The translations under genes and the position numbers were made by a program. 64,000 bases of DNA from Nereocystis luetkeana. Lineage: Eukaryota > Sar > Phaeophyceae > Laminariales > Laminariaceae. Each line of letters starts with the position of its first letter. Positions within the stretch are counted from its first letter, which is position 1. Below, piece after piece: positions 24,001 to 33,300 of the stretch. A model generated the notes under the pieces. The model did no database searches, was not told where the DNA came from, and saw only the letters and a list, made by a program, of their open reading frames with translations. The stretch is from contig JARUPZ010000030.1 of assembly GCA_031213475.1 (NCBI GenBank), positions 5,697,661 to 5,761,660 of the forward strand. The letters are read 5' to 3'.

Positions 24001-27000
24001 CAAGACCACCCGGTGTGCAACCCTTCCCATCTAAACGAGAGTCACGAAAAAGTATCGGGTACTCTTTTCGCCCCCCTCGCTTATCTATTAAATAGACCAT
24101 AGTCGTAAAAAAAATACCGGGTCCTCACCTGAAGGGAGAGAAATTCCTCGTCCTTGTTGAAGGCGTACGGTAGAAACCGCTTGATGAAAGCGCCGTAGCA
24201 CAGCGATATGTCCGAAGTTGATAGCTCCGGGTCCGAGAGCGCCACAAACGGCGCCAGCACTTCGTGCATCCCCTGTCACCAGAAAACACCCCACGACCAT
24301 CAGACGCCGTCATCAGTCAGTGTGCATACGATAGATGCGTTGGTGGACTCAAGCCCTTTAGAACCACACCCTATTTTTTCTGGAGGCAGAATGCTTGGCA
24401 CGTGTGTGGGATCATTTGTGCGAAAGGGTTGACGTCAATCGCGAGCTAAAAGCCATGCCACACGGGTTCTTGTTGGCCGCGACAGACGTTGTTTGACGGG
24501 CGCACTCGAAAGTTTGCGAACGCGCGGCATGTCGGCTGTGCTCAGAACAGAGAGCAATGGCTGCCGAAATACCGAACTGCTGTAGACGCCGACAAAGGGC
24601 TCGCGAAACACATCCCAGCCTGCGCGTTTTTAGCGTCGCAGGATTGAACCAGAGGCGCGACTGTTCATCTCACAGGCACAGCAGACATGTGCAGTTGTAG
24701 ACATGCGCACCATCTGAGTGTGCTTGTTGAAACAAAAAAACCGTGAAGCAGACCACCGGGAACCCGGTGGTGTTTGTTCCCCGAGGCTATTATGGAAGCG
24801 GGAATGCAGCGCGGCGGGAGCATCAGCAGCGCTGGCATACTGGTCTGTAAGCTGTAGCGTACAGCGGTCGAATGGACGCCCTATTTCTTGGGCTATTTCT
24901 ACTAATAGCCCCCCTGTGTGAATCTACCTACAGCTCAGTTTGGAAGCGCTCTACAGCATAGGCTCTCAAACAAGTACCTGGTATAGCCTACCCTGGTAAT
25001 AAGAACGGAGGGCTCACTTTGTGGAGGAATAAAGGAAAATTGGACTAAGCAAATGAGCTCAGCGGCGAAGGCTGCACTAAATCCTACTGGTGTATACTAG
25101 CCTATGCGCAAGGTTGCTCAAGGATGTCATCACTAGAAAGTTCTAAGGCTTGCTCATATTAAGTAGGCGTTTCTTGTTGGCGGGCCTATACTGTACCTGG
25201 TACAAATGCTGGTGCATGACTACTACCTGGTACTGCTGCTGTATCGTCGCAACGCTGAATACAATAACTCTAACAAAAGTCGGGGTTTTTTATGTATGAC
25301 AGATGGGGACGTGGGGACAATCGACTCTTCGAAGCGTGAGGCAGCGGACCTTCTTGCATGGCGTCGAAGACTTTGATGACATGTGCCATGTGCCCCACAG
25401 CCACGAAAAGGAGAGCACGGCAACGCTAGAAGCCAGTCTCATTGAAGACGCTACAAGACGAAAAAAGCGAATGCCTTTGCCGTAAGGGCCGTTGTATTCG
25501 GAGAGCTATTCTTCTATTTTTCCACATGGATTAGTGAAATAATTTCCAAACTTAGGAAATTTAACTTTCCCGATGTTGAATTCACAAATTTGGCATTATT
25601 TCACTGAAAATATTGGAAGTTACCGGTACTTCACAAACATGGAAATTATGGTAAAAAAAACGCTTCGACGAATTTTGTCGGAAAACTACAAGAGCTTATT
25701 AACAACCCTAAAAAGCTCATGTAGTCTTCCGACAAAATTCGTCGCACCCAACGGGCGACGAAAAATTCGCCGACCAGTACTGACATACCAAGGTACCAGG
25801 TGCCTGGTTTTACCGACCGGTATTAACCCTTTTGGGACCGCAGTCCCGTTTGGGGACAAACTACTTAGAATTTGGGTAGTTTGTCCTTAAAACGGGACTG
25901 CAGTGCTAATGAAAGGGTTGAAGTCTACCGCTCTAAACGATACATTATGAGTCGAAAGGCCGAGGGATGAAGACGCTGCATTCGTCGACTCTTATCATAC
26001 TGCTTGTAGACTCTCTGTGGTACGTACGTATGAGGGTATAATACCGACGTGCTGTATGTATGTATGTAGGCTGTAGGAAACCAAGCAATGGAATTTTTAC
26101 GCGTAAGGACGGAGGAGGCTTTGGCGCCAGAGCTTGAGCACTGGAAAGTTTTCACACGTGGTCACCTGTTTGTACCCCAGGCCGTTTGTCTTGCAGTGGT
26201 GCGTGAGCACCCTCGCCAGCATGTTCTTGACCCGCGGTCTCTTGAACTGCTCCAGCGCTGGTCGCGTTCGATCCACGTCCACCCGAACAACTCGTTGATT
26301 GTCAAGGTCGAGCTCTGTCGACAGAATCGCAGCATCAAGCGCAAGGATATCCTCTCCGCCGCCGTGAGCAAATGCGTCAACTCGGCCCAGGATAAGCAGC
26401 CTCCACACGTCCTTTCTTCGGGATGCCGGTATGAACCCCGCCTTGCGAAGTAGCTGCCGCATGGCGTGAGCATCGGCGTGCCCTGATCTTGCGTTTTCGA
26501 GCTGGCTATCGATAAGGGCAATCCAGTCTGCCTCGTTTTTTGTTGACCAGTCTGCCTTCAGCTTTACTGCTGTTTTTGCTGATCCTGCTAAACCTGCCGC
26601 TGTTCCTGCCGCTGTTCCTCCTGCTTCTGCTGCAGCTGCTGCCGCCGCCGCTGCGGCGGCGGCCGCTGCTTCTGCTGCTGTTGCTGCTTCTGCTGCTGCG
26701 CTGCGGACATGTCCACCATACTCCGACCCGGAATCCTCGTTCTCCGTCTCGCCCTCTGTCTCCGTTTCCACTTCTGTGTCTTCCATCTCTACCTGTGGCA
26801 CCGATGTTAAAGACTGCATTCCATGGAGAACAGTCCCGTACGAGTGCGCAGTCATCCCGCCAGAGCTTCCGCTGATCGCTGGGAGACCGAGCGGAGCCGG
26901 TCCCCTCGAAGGGAAAGCTCGCAATCGGTCTTGCGAAAAAGATGCTGCTGGCACGGTGGTCGTGGGTGCCGATGAGCCGGGAGGGACAAGCTGGCTGTGA

Positions 27001-27149
27001 GCATCATCCACGGCGGATAGAAAGGAATTCGCTGGGTTTTTGCTTGAATCGCCGTGTTCTGAGTCGTGCTCGAAAGGATTTTCATCGGCATCGCTGTCCT
27101 CGCACAAGTCAGTCACGCGTTCTATTGGCCGTCCACTCCCATTATTCAT
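6054..27149 (-). CDS. TBC1D23: TBC1D23-like golgin adaptor, 11 exons, host of a Copia insertion
   Basis: Animal TBC1D23 bridges golgins on the trans-Golgi to endosome-derived vesicles; the same role here is inferred. Exons on the minus strand: 27149-26166, 24272-24129, 23559-23407, 23071-22979, 22441-22277, 21710-21288, 20444-20013, 19305-19217, 16813-16642, 8517-7189 and 6572-6054. All junctions are GT-AG and phase-consistent, giving about 1500 residues against about 700 in human. The TBC domain (about residues 200-513) keeps the IxxDxxR arginine (VRVDVDR) and YxQ glutamine (YKQGMHEVLAP). The rhodanese-like domain (about 550-790) has IIVDCRPRQAF and HFCLVGAGG. The C-terminal PH-like region has ITSRKKHADLIVFHF and DVLFYFMRDHAECLRMV. 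The start is the first ATG of the frame. The acceptor of exon 6 could instead be 21704. Long Ala, Gly and Ser tracts account for the extra length. The end depends on an 18-G run (see findings). Confidence 0.85.
6097..6115. repeat. C18/G18 homopolymer inside the last TBC1D23-like exon
   Basis: An uninterrupted run of about 18 C on the plus strand (G on the coding strand) lies 40 bp before the annotated stop. In the frame as given, translation ends at 6054. One or two bases more or less would open a different frame down to 5555, encoding an Ala/Gly/Val-rich stretch. Confidence 0.9.
6868..6965 (+). repeat. Dispersed repeat E, copy 2
   Basis: Contains the same blocks as the copy at 440-560 (C/T-rich lead, CTAGTCGGTGAAAGGCCGAC, CGGCACTGTA, GGGTCTATGGTCATA, GGCCATGCATG). 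It lies within intron 10 of the TBC1D23-like gene, so the open frame that reads through it is not an exon. Confidence 0.55.
8829..9080 (+). repeat. 5' LTR of the Copia element
   Basis: 252 bp, TG...CA termini, with seven substitutions and no indels against the 3' LTR. It contains a TATATATAA stretch (about 8990-9000) that could serve as a TATA box. A primer-binding site matching a known tRNA could not be assigned in the bases that follow (CACTAGTGAACCGG). Confidence 0.93.
9153..10080 (+). pseudogene. gag: Copia gag, N-terminal part, frameshifted
   Basis: The first ATG after the LTR is at 9153 and opens an acidic coiled-coil-like region (MEEMLRMQEKIEVLEKMI). At about 9445 a C6-A4 run moves the gag homology to another frame: the Copia gag entry motif FDNIEAHFSLWRSKFEAYL follows directly. 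The capsid-like region continues through WKELEDYYMPRT, HRLKREFETIRM and FLGRVDKAADELAMLG to about 10080, where the frame changes again. Gag normally forms the cytoplasmic particle that packages element RNA. With the shifts present a full Gag cannot be made. Confidence 0.8.
10083..11000 (+). pseudogene. gag: Copia gag C-terminal part: polyglutamine tract and zinc knuckle
   Basis: This frame encodes a basic RRNRRGGRYKGG segment, then a long CAG-repeat tract (about 10170-10530, polyglutamine with occasional Pro and Tyr), broken by one TAG at 10416-10418. After a Pro/Gly-rich linker comes the CCHC zinc knuckle CFRCGKHGHYVAAC (10809-10850, spacing C-x2-C-x4-H-x4-C), the usual RNA-binding motif at the end of Copia Gag. 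The frame must then shift to reach protease. The tract reads as polyserine or polyalanine in the other two frames, but only the glutamine frame is collinear with the knuckle. Confidence 0.75.
12478..12790 (+). repeat. CCG/CCA/TCG repeat encoding a proline-serine linker in Copia pol
   Basis: A degenerate GC-rich triplet tract codes for about 100 residues of Pro and Ser between integrase and reverse transcriptase. Its complement reads as alanine/valine, which explains the long antisense frame there. Confidence 0.85.
12845..13110 (+). repeat. 111-bp tandem repeat in Copia pol
   Basis: The unit beginning GACGTACTGAGGGGGCGGAC starts near 12856, recurs near 12967 and again, with a change, near 13078. 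In frame the unit encodes GDVLRGRTRGETARH, then a Gly-rich part, then GRTVGEAVRHPEE. There are about 2.3 copies and the length is a multiple of three, so the frame is kept. Confidence 0.85.
14780..15593 (+). other. Copia 3' internal non-coding region with polypurine tract
   Basis: After the pol stop there are about 800 bp without a coding frame before the 3' LTR. The last bases (15576-15590, AGCAGGGGGGACATT) form a purine-rich tract expected to prime plus-strand synthesis. I see no envelope-like or antisense gene. Confidence 0.7.
15594..15845 (+). repeat. 3' LTR of the Copia element
   Basis: 252 bp with the same termini as the 5' LTR (TGTGCTC to AATCAACA). The seven differences are scattered substitutions, in keeping with a moderately recent insertion followed by neutral decay. 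Confidence 0.93.
16985..17200. repeat. AGTACT-rich palindromic tract
   Basis: This tract in intron 8 of the TBC1D23-like gene is built almost wholly of TAGTAC/AGTACT and TATTAATA words, each close to its own reverse complement. It looks like a degenerate simple repeat able to form small hairpins. Confidence 0.75.
17221..17405. mobile_element. Diverged relative of MITE family A
   Basis: The right end (ACCATAGGTCCTATTAACTA, then GGTCCCCCGTAA) matches the right arm of MITE A. The interior (GTAATATTGGTAGTAAAAAT) and the left part are diverged and longer. It probably is an older or related element. Confidence 0.5.
17545..17655. mobile_element. MITE family A, copy 1
   Basis: A 111-bp non-coding element with about 30-bp terminal inverted repeats beginning CTATTACGGGGG and containing CATAGTTAACAGGACC. 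It is flanked by TA on both sides (17543-17544 and 17656-17657), as expected for a TA target-site duplication of Tc1/mariner-type or similar transposases. No transposase is encoded. Confidence 0.85.
18503..18612. mobile_element. MITE family A, copy 2
   Basis: About 110 bp, nearly identical to the copy at 17545-17655 including the interior (AAATATTGTTGGTAAAAATG). It is again flanked by TA. The terminal repeats differ by one or two bases. It lies in the same intron as copy 1. Confidence 0.85.
19478..19584. mobile_element. MITE family B, copy 1
   Basis: A foldback element with arms related to AGTACCGCAGTCCCG and CGGGACTGCAGTAC around an AT-rich centre, ending AAAGGGTTG. The same architecture appears at 25824-25920, 43121-43218 and 46831-46930. 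It is non-coding and lies in intron 7 of the TBC1D23-like gene. Confidence 0.65.
20990..21235. repeat. TATCG-rich degenerate satellite
   Basis: The word TATCG/CGATA occurs every 8-15 bp through this part of intron 6 of the TBC1D23-like gene (for example TTATCGATAGG, CGTATCGTCTG). No fixed period is obvious, so it appears to be a decayed simple repeat. Confidence 0.7.
21820..21874. repeat. Perfect 16-bp inverted repeat (hairpin)
   Basis: ATCAAGCCACCATGCC (21820-21835) and its exact reverse complement (21859-21874) flank a 23-bp loop. A second pair, CATAAGGGGG (about 21799-21808) and CCCCCTTATG (about 21834-21843), overlaps the first. It lies in intron 5, just upstream of the exon 6 acceptor on the minus strand. 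Confidence 0.85.
22498..22630. repeat. AAAATCCA-type degenerate minisatellite in intron 4
   Basis: Repeated short units resembling AAAAATCCAAAATC and GCGAAAAGCGAAA occupy the intron between exons 4 and 5 of the TBC1D23-like gene. The open frame through them (many Phe residues on the minus strand) is an artefact of this composition. Confidence 0.75.
22861..22945. repeat. TTTGAAGGGCTACC minisatellite in intron 4
   Basis: Five degenerate copies of a 17-18 bp unit containing GAAGGGCT. They are open on the minus strand, but lie between the exon 4 donor (22978) and the exon 5 acceptor (22442), so they are treated as intronic. Confidence 0.75.
25666..25744. repeat. 79-bp hairpin element
   Basis: Two arms of about 32 bp (25666-25697 and 25713-25744) starting CGACGAATTTTGTCGGAA are reverse complements with two mismatches, separated by 15 bp. 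It is a compact foldback element in intron 1 of the TBC1D23-like gene. Confidence 0.85.
25824..25920. mobile_element. MITE family B, copy 2
   Basis: The clearest copy: AACCCTTTTGGGACCGCAGT at the left and ACTGCAGTGCTAATGAAAGG at the right fold back on each other, with internal arms GGGGACAAACTACTTA and TAGTTTGTCCTTAAAACGGG. It is about 97 bp, non-coding, in intron 1 of the TBC1D23-like gene. Confidence 0.8.
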
Positions 27150-28334
27150 CGCCTTGCCCTCCAATGGACTCTCTCTGGGGCTTATTCTCCTCGTTTTGGA
27201 CTACCCCAAGGGCGAAAAAGGACCCGTGAGAAAGAGGTCGACAAAAGAGAAAAAAAACGCGGGTGTTCGTAGAGACTTGGGAAGGAGTGCAAACGGTTTT
27301 TTCCATTTTGACGACCTGCTCTTCTTCAGCCGGACACGCCCTGGAAAGAGAATTATTATCACCTGCAGTCCGTGGAGCTTCGCAACAGCCAGACCGGCGC
27401 TCAAACTAGGCAAGTGATGTGAGGTATAACTGAATTCTGGAGGGGTGTGTCCACCTTAGTGCTACAGTTTCCTCTGCAAGCGCCGTTTTCTGTGCTGCAA
27501 GGGCAGGTACACTGCTTGAAAAGTCGACATCACCATGTTGATTTTCATGCCGAACTATCGTCCCGACCGTCCGGACTCCGGAGCCAGTGTCGCCCACGGC
27601 ACCGCCGACAGCAGTTGTGTTCCCTGTTGCCACGACTACTGGCAGAGATTGCTTCGAGCTTCGGCATGGGTGCGCTTGTAAGTTATTGTAGACACGAGCT
27701 TGCTTTTGGCGCGAGTTCCTTTTCGTGGATGATGATCTTGCACCACATATGGCTGTACGAACACGTACTCGTGGGTAAAGTAGAACGTAAGGCAGGGCAT
27801 GCATCCTTCTGCCTGCTCACTGCTTACATGGAGCCCGACAGCAGTTGCTCGTCGCGCGCCTGCCGGAGAGGCCATGCGGCATAAATCGGGTATGACACTC
27901 TTTTGATTGCTCAGACGGCGGGGGACTGATCGCGTAGAATGGTGTACCCGAAGTTCCTTTCCCGATCGGCTGTACCTGATGGTATACACCAGCCCAACCC
28001 AGTTTTCCTTGATCCTTGCACTTCCGCCCACAGCAGGAGGAGGGAGAGAAGAGAACCATTTATTTATTTTTTTGCATGCACTACACAGCAGTCGTAGTAC
28101 TGCTGTACAGGAACTTGCTCTGGCGAAAGGGTCGCCTTGTAGCTACGTCATTGCACCAGAAGCAGTCAACATTCCGTCTGTGCGGGCATGACCCGCAGCC
28201 ACACCGATTTCCTCCTTTCTCCGCGCCTCTACGAAGCTATCGGCGCCCCACTTACTCTACCCTTCCCTCCCGCCCCTCCGTTGTCCCTCCCGTTGCCCCT
28301 CCCTTTTTCCCAATTTACCATCTCAGTTAGAGAA
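27150..28334. promoter_or_regulatory. Intergenic region between divergent genes
   Basis: About 1.2 kb between the minus-strand TBC1D23-like start (27149) and the plus-strand small membrane protein start (28335). Both promoters are expected here. I cannot point to a convincing TATA box or other core element. Immediately upstream of 28335 a pyrimidine-rich tract ending in CATCTCAG resembles a splice acceptor, so the plus-strand gene may have an intron in its 5' untranslated region. Confidence 0.4.
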
Positions 28335-28595
28335 ATGATTCCCTCGATGTCTTCTTTCGTTCTCGTAGTGGTTGCGATGGTTGTGCAACTGGCGAAAGCC
28401 GAGGACTTCGAGCTGCTGACCGGGGAGGGGACGATCAGGATGGAGGACCGCGATCCGTTCAAGGAGGGCTACTTCAACATGATCATCGCCTGCTTCGCCC
28501 TCATGTTCTTCTTCATCGGCTGCATGTTCAGCGTCCGCATGGTGCTCGGCAAGCGCCGCGGAAACGACTCGCAATCGTTCTTCCTCGTTGCCTGA
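28335..28595 (+). CDS. Small secreted/single-pass membrane protein, 86 aa
   Basis: I do not recognise a family. A single uninterrupted exon runs from the ATG at 28335 to TGA at 28593-28595. Residues 1-22 form a signal peptide ending in AKA before EDFELL. Residues 23-47 are a short acidic luminal/extracellular part with RMEDRDPFKEGYF. Residues 48-70 are a strongly hydrophobic membrane segment (MIIACFALMFFFIGCMF). A basic KRRGNDS tail faces the cytoplasm by the positive-inside rule (type I). The upstream pyrimidine tract with CATCTCAG may be an acceptor of a leader intron. The hydrophobic layout and clean start argue that it is real; length alone would not. Confidence 0.6.
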   Translation: MIPSMSSFVLVVVAMVVQLAKAEDFELLTGEGTIRMEDRDPFKEGYFNMIIACFALMFFFIGCMFSVRMVLGKRRGNDSQSFFLVA

Positions 28596-30391
28596 TCGAC
28601 CGTTACCGGAGATCGTCAGAAACTTGGAGAGAGTTGAGCGGGTTTCATCATATAGGGTCGATCGTAGCGCCCGGTACCATTATGGGACGAGGATGGGGGG
28701 GGGCGATGAAGGCTAGGCCCGATATTCGCCTCGTTTCGAAGACCCGAAGACCCAGTCTGTGGACTGGGAAGCTTGCGCTGTACTTGTAGGTGCGTGGCTT
28801 AGGCCTTGGTGCCGGAGAAGTAGGCAAGATTTTGTATACAAATCAGGAAGGTTGGCGGAGGGGGGTGATCTTTGCCGATCGATTGCCGGCGCTGTCGTAC
28901 CAGGCAATTTTGGCTCCTTCTGGGTGCCTTCGGTTAAGGGTGTATTCCTCCTCGGGGTGGGCATTGCTCTACTACAGCAGAAGTAGAGGGTTTCATTTGT
29001 TTGGAGCGTTTTGGGTGTAGCAGGTACGGCGGTAGTACCCGTAGTTTTCACGGAAGAATCGCATCGCCCACAAGCGTGTTCGCCGTAGTTGCGAGCGAGC
29101 CACGAAATAATTTAATTGATATGTTCCGGTATACTATACCCTGGTGCCTGGTACCAGACAATACGAGGAAACGTGATTGCATCCTGATGATGACGTATTT
29201 GCAGTGTTATGTTCGCATGTTTCTGGTCTCAAGGCGACCTCTGCTATTGTGGTTTTCTCGCGTACTACAGGTGTCACCCTTGGATCTTTGTGTGTTCCTC
29301 ACGTCCCAACGCGAAGCGAACGTAGCCGCCTATTATTCGGGCTACATGTAATTCCGCCAAACCACTGAGGTTGCTGCAAATCTCGAGCGGGCTGCTGTGC
29401 CCGTCCTGCTCCTGAACTTAGAAGTCCCCCCGTTAATGCTTTCTTCGCGTAGTGCTGTGTGCAGCAGTATCACTATTAATAAAACATGTCAGCCGTGAAG
29501 CCCGTGGGTGTGTCCATGTCGAAATTCAACTGCAATCGAGTGATGTTGATATGTGATCCCCCTTATACCTCGCTGGTATTGATGAACAGTTGTGACCACG
29601 TGATCACGGACTAGATTGTGGCGATGAGTTACTCGTGATATGTTAACATCAAAAACGAATAGTCCTCGTACGAAATACACTGATGTATGTGCTATTCAGT
29701 ACCAAAATGATTGATAACATCGCTTTTAGAGACGAATTATTTGATTCAAAAGTTTGCTCTCTTTTATCAAAATCGTTTGATTGCAGCGGCTCGTGTTGCT
29801 TTTTGAACCGGACTTTTTTCAACTCTCCGTTGTAAAGACCACTAGGGACTGCTGCTGGAGACCAACTCATCCCCGTATATTGCACAGTGTGATAAATAAC
29901 TGCAGCGGTCAATGCCATGGCCAAATAAAGTGTGTGAAGGAGGGGCATCACCCAGATTCGACAGCGTTTTGAGCAGATGATTCAGCATGCGTCAAATCGC
30001 ATGCTCTGTCACACATCGATTTTATGAAAGTGCACACGCGTAAGACGGCTGAAAATTAGCGTCATTCGGCGTGGCACGTTATAACATCCATATTAATAAA
30101 ACCAGGTATATAATCAGTGCTGGGGGCAACATGCCCCCGTGTGGCTTCATGATAGCGCAGAGAGTACACCCTTTGTAACCCCGCCGTCTTGTCACAATGT
30201 ATGCTCCTAGCCAACCTCACAACCCACGGTTTTTTCCAGTGTTTGTTGTATGCGTTGTTCCAAACTTGGCACCAAACACTGTCATTCCAACCACAACGCA
30301 GAAAGATTCCAACGGATTACTGCTTACAGACGTTGCCTTATGGAAATCCGCCAAGCAAAGACCAACGCTAACCCTGAATCCTGTAGTGCAT
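28596..30391. other. Intergenic stretch without a supportable gene
   Basis: It lies between the small membrane protein gene and the 3' end of the 2H-phosphoesterase gene. Open frames here are short and show no domain or splice-linked partner. One minus-strand frame at 29649-29951 (100 codons) has a hydrophobic start but nothing else in support. Confidence 0.55.
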
Positions 30392-33300
30392 CTACATCGT
30401 CAAAGTAAAAGAGTGCGCCAATCCATCCGCACGGTTAAGATGCATGTACGGGTGTTTCTCGTACACAAGACTGATCTCGTCAATGCGCACAGTAGCTGGC
30501 GCCCACCGCGCGCGAAGCCCCGCCAACTCCTCAGCTAACCGCGGTGCATCTGAGGGCTCAGACGCGGGCCGCATAACCGTCGAATGTATTATGTCCGGAA
30601 CGTGGATCGCGGCCTGAAGAGATAAAATGTCGGCATCGTCGACGCCGTACTTGTCCTCGAACTCGGCGCTGAGCTCTTGCAACTGTTGTGATCCGACATC
30701 GGGAACAAGAGAGGGGGGGAGGGGTACTCACGTCATGCATAGTCGTAGTCGTACGATCATAGACCCTGGCATCTCTACAATGCAGGGATGGAACACGTCG
30801 GGTTTTCACCGACCAGGCAGGCAGTGAACTACTGTATTTGTTGGCCTACGCGGCTCAGAGGCAGGTGGTGTCGAAAACAAATTAACGTTGTCACCCGGAG
30901 CCCACTTCGGTATTTACTGACTCCGCCGTACGTACAGCGTGTCGCTCGTTCGTTGAGAACAGTTGAGAGCTATGGCGAGGCATGCTCGGCGTCTTGCAAC
31001 AGCGGACGTATTTGCAACCGCTTCGTCTGTATATTATGTTAAGGTCCACCGCAGGGGAGTTTTGTCCATCCATTACTTATTTTCCAAGCCCATGTCGCAG
31101 GAGCTTTTACGCTCAGCGGCACCCTGAACAAGCCGTGGTCACATGTGTCTACCCTTTTGCCTCCCGGTAGTTTCCTTGATTATTATGGATAAAAAACTCT
31201 ACGAATAGAAGAGCTCGGCAAGCAATAACAATAGTGACGTGGCCGTGACTTGATGGTCGTGAGCCCACGCGAAAACAGCAAGAGCACTTACAAACGAAAC
31301 GACCGGACGATTATTTACACACCTATGTACAGATGCGTAAGCCTAGGCTAGAGTGCTTGCATCTCCCTGTTCTTACGCAGTGTAAACTATAGAATATAAC
31401 CATTCTCAGTAAACATGTGCAATTCAAATACCTACGGTACACTTACCATCGGCTTGAAGCCAAACGCTAAAGAGAATACATAGTGGACTTGTTTTCAGAA
31501 CACCTTTATCTTCGGGGGCCGGAGAAAAAGCTCACCCTCAGATTGGTACCGCGATATGGACCAAAGCTACGCTTCTCGGCTCAACCAAACCCTCACCAAC
31601 GGATCTTTAGCCGCTTCCTTGACAGCCGAGCGCAAGGTTTCGATGGTGTTACTGGCATCGTCCGCCTGGAGGAATGTTGCTGCTGGAGATACCTCTAGCG
31701 ACCTGAACACAAGCTGGAGGAGCAAACGAGAGAATCGGGGGAATCAACGCAAACAAACAGCGAACACCTTTAGGAATGGTCGGCGAGGTAACATTCACCC
31801 TTGTTACCATACCGCGGTACATAAAACAAGTTGGTTACCTACTAATAGAACAGGACGAAGGTTCAGTGTTCGGGAAAATATCGAATGCACACTATACTCG
31901 CGATAACTGCACGTTGAAAAGCACGTGACCGGTTTTCGGCACGTCGAGGCGTGTGGACATCGGAGAATGCGCACGGTGCAGGATTCAACGTATTTCAGAC
32001 GTAACAAGGCGTAAACCGTTGCGTATTCAAGAGCAAGCGCAACCGTAAGGAGACGACTCAAGACGCGGCAGATTACCCAATGTTGACGCGTTTGCAACGC
32101 CTCGAATAACACCGTAATTAACGTATAATATCCTGCCGACGTCGCTGTGGGCATTTGTATTCCCTCACTTCTACTTTCCAGCCTAGCTCGTAGGAGGTTT
32201 TACCCTCGGCGATCTTCTGGACAAGCCGTGGTCACAGGTGTCGTCCCTTCTCCCCCCCGGTACGTGCCTTTATTTTTTGTCGCGCATAGGGTTCAGCATT
32301 CCCACTGCTCGTCGATTTTCATCGAATGTAGCTAACTCACGCTCTCGCGCTTTCCGCTAATCGATTTCTTCATGCAAAAGAAAGAGTCCCTGCGAGCATG
32401 TGCACTCGGTGAGACTTGAACCCACGAAATTGATCTTGATAGGCACGCGGACCACCTACCAAGCCACCGGGGACGCCGGCCTAGGTGCGCGTATCTCACC
32501 TCGAACGGCCGTATGGGTTTTATTCGCGCAAACGCTACTGTGAGTGCCCGGCTCCATGCCCGGACGACACGATCTCGGTCAGCAGCCGAAGCTTTGAAGA
32601 AGACGCTCTTGGAGTTTTTGAAGCTGCGTTTAGAGTGTAGAGGACGAAGGATGCAGCCCAGGGTGAGAAAGGTCAATATCGATGACAAGGTACACGTAAA
32701 CGCCGAGGACTCGGCCGCCATTTCTATCAGCCTGAGGGGGGGCACTGCTTCTGTCATGGCGAACAAGATTCAGGTCCTGTATCACTACCAGGTACCGGTA
32801 CCTGGTACTTGGTATGATACAAGGTATATATACCACTACACCACTGCTGCTTACATGGTATATACCTGGTACGTGAGACTCTACTAAACGTATTCGGGTA
32901 TTCATCACCCCCAACGCTGATACATGATCGTGGTTGAAATGACAGAGGAGCCACCGTTGAGTGCCGGTGGCATGCATAACTGCTGTGCAAAACAAAACCC
33001 CCAGAACACTCGAAACACTCGAACTCGTTCTATGTAGCAAGCTCGCTGTATTATATTCTTACAGGAACACTGGATTGGGCGTGTAGTGCGCGGCTCCTGA
33101 GTTACGTCAGGCAGCCCTCGGTGGAGGTAAGCACTATCAGCTGAACTTTGCCAGCTGGTTGCTGCGTATAATGAGCTCAAGCTCAGAAGAGCATATTACA
33201 AAAGAAAAGCTCTCAGGCCTGTTGTGTTATTATCGGTCTTGCCCAACAGGACAGGATGGAAGAAGAGATGAGAGAGAGAAGTAGAGTGAGAGAGTGCGCG

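Noticed and set aside
30732..30774. 43-bp candidate exon (RDARVYDRTTTTMHD) with a GTGAGT donor in the 2H-phosphoesterase gene
   Set aside because: Its sequence is part of dispersed repeat E, the resulting intron would be only 49 bp, and exon 31702-31597 joins the last exon directly in phase 0 with better 2H motif spacing.
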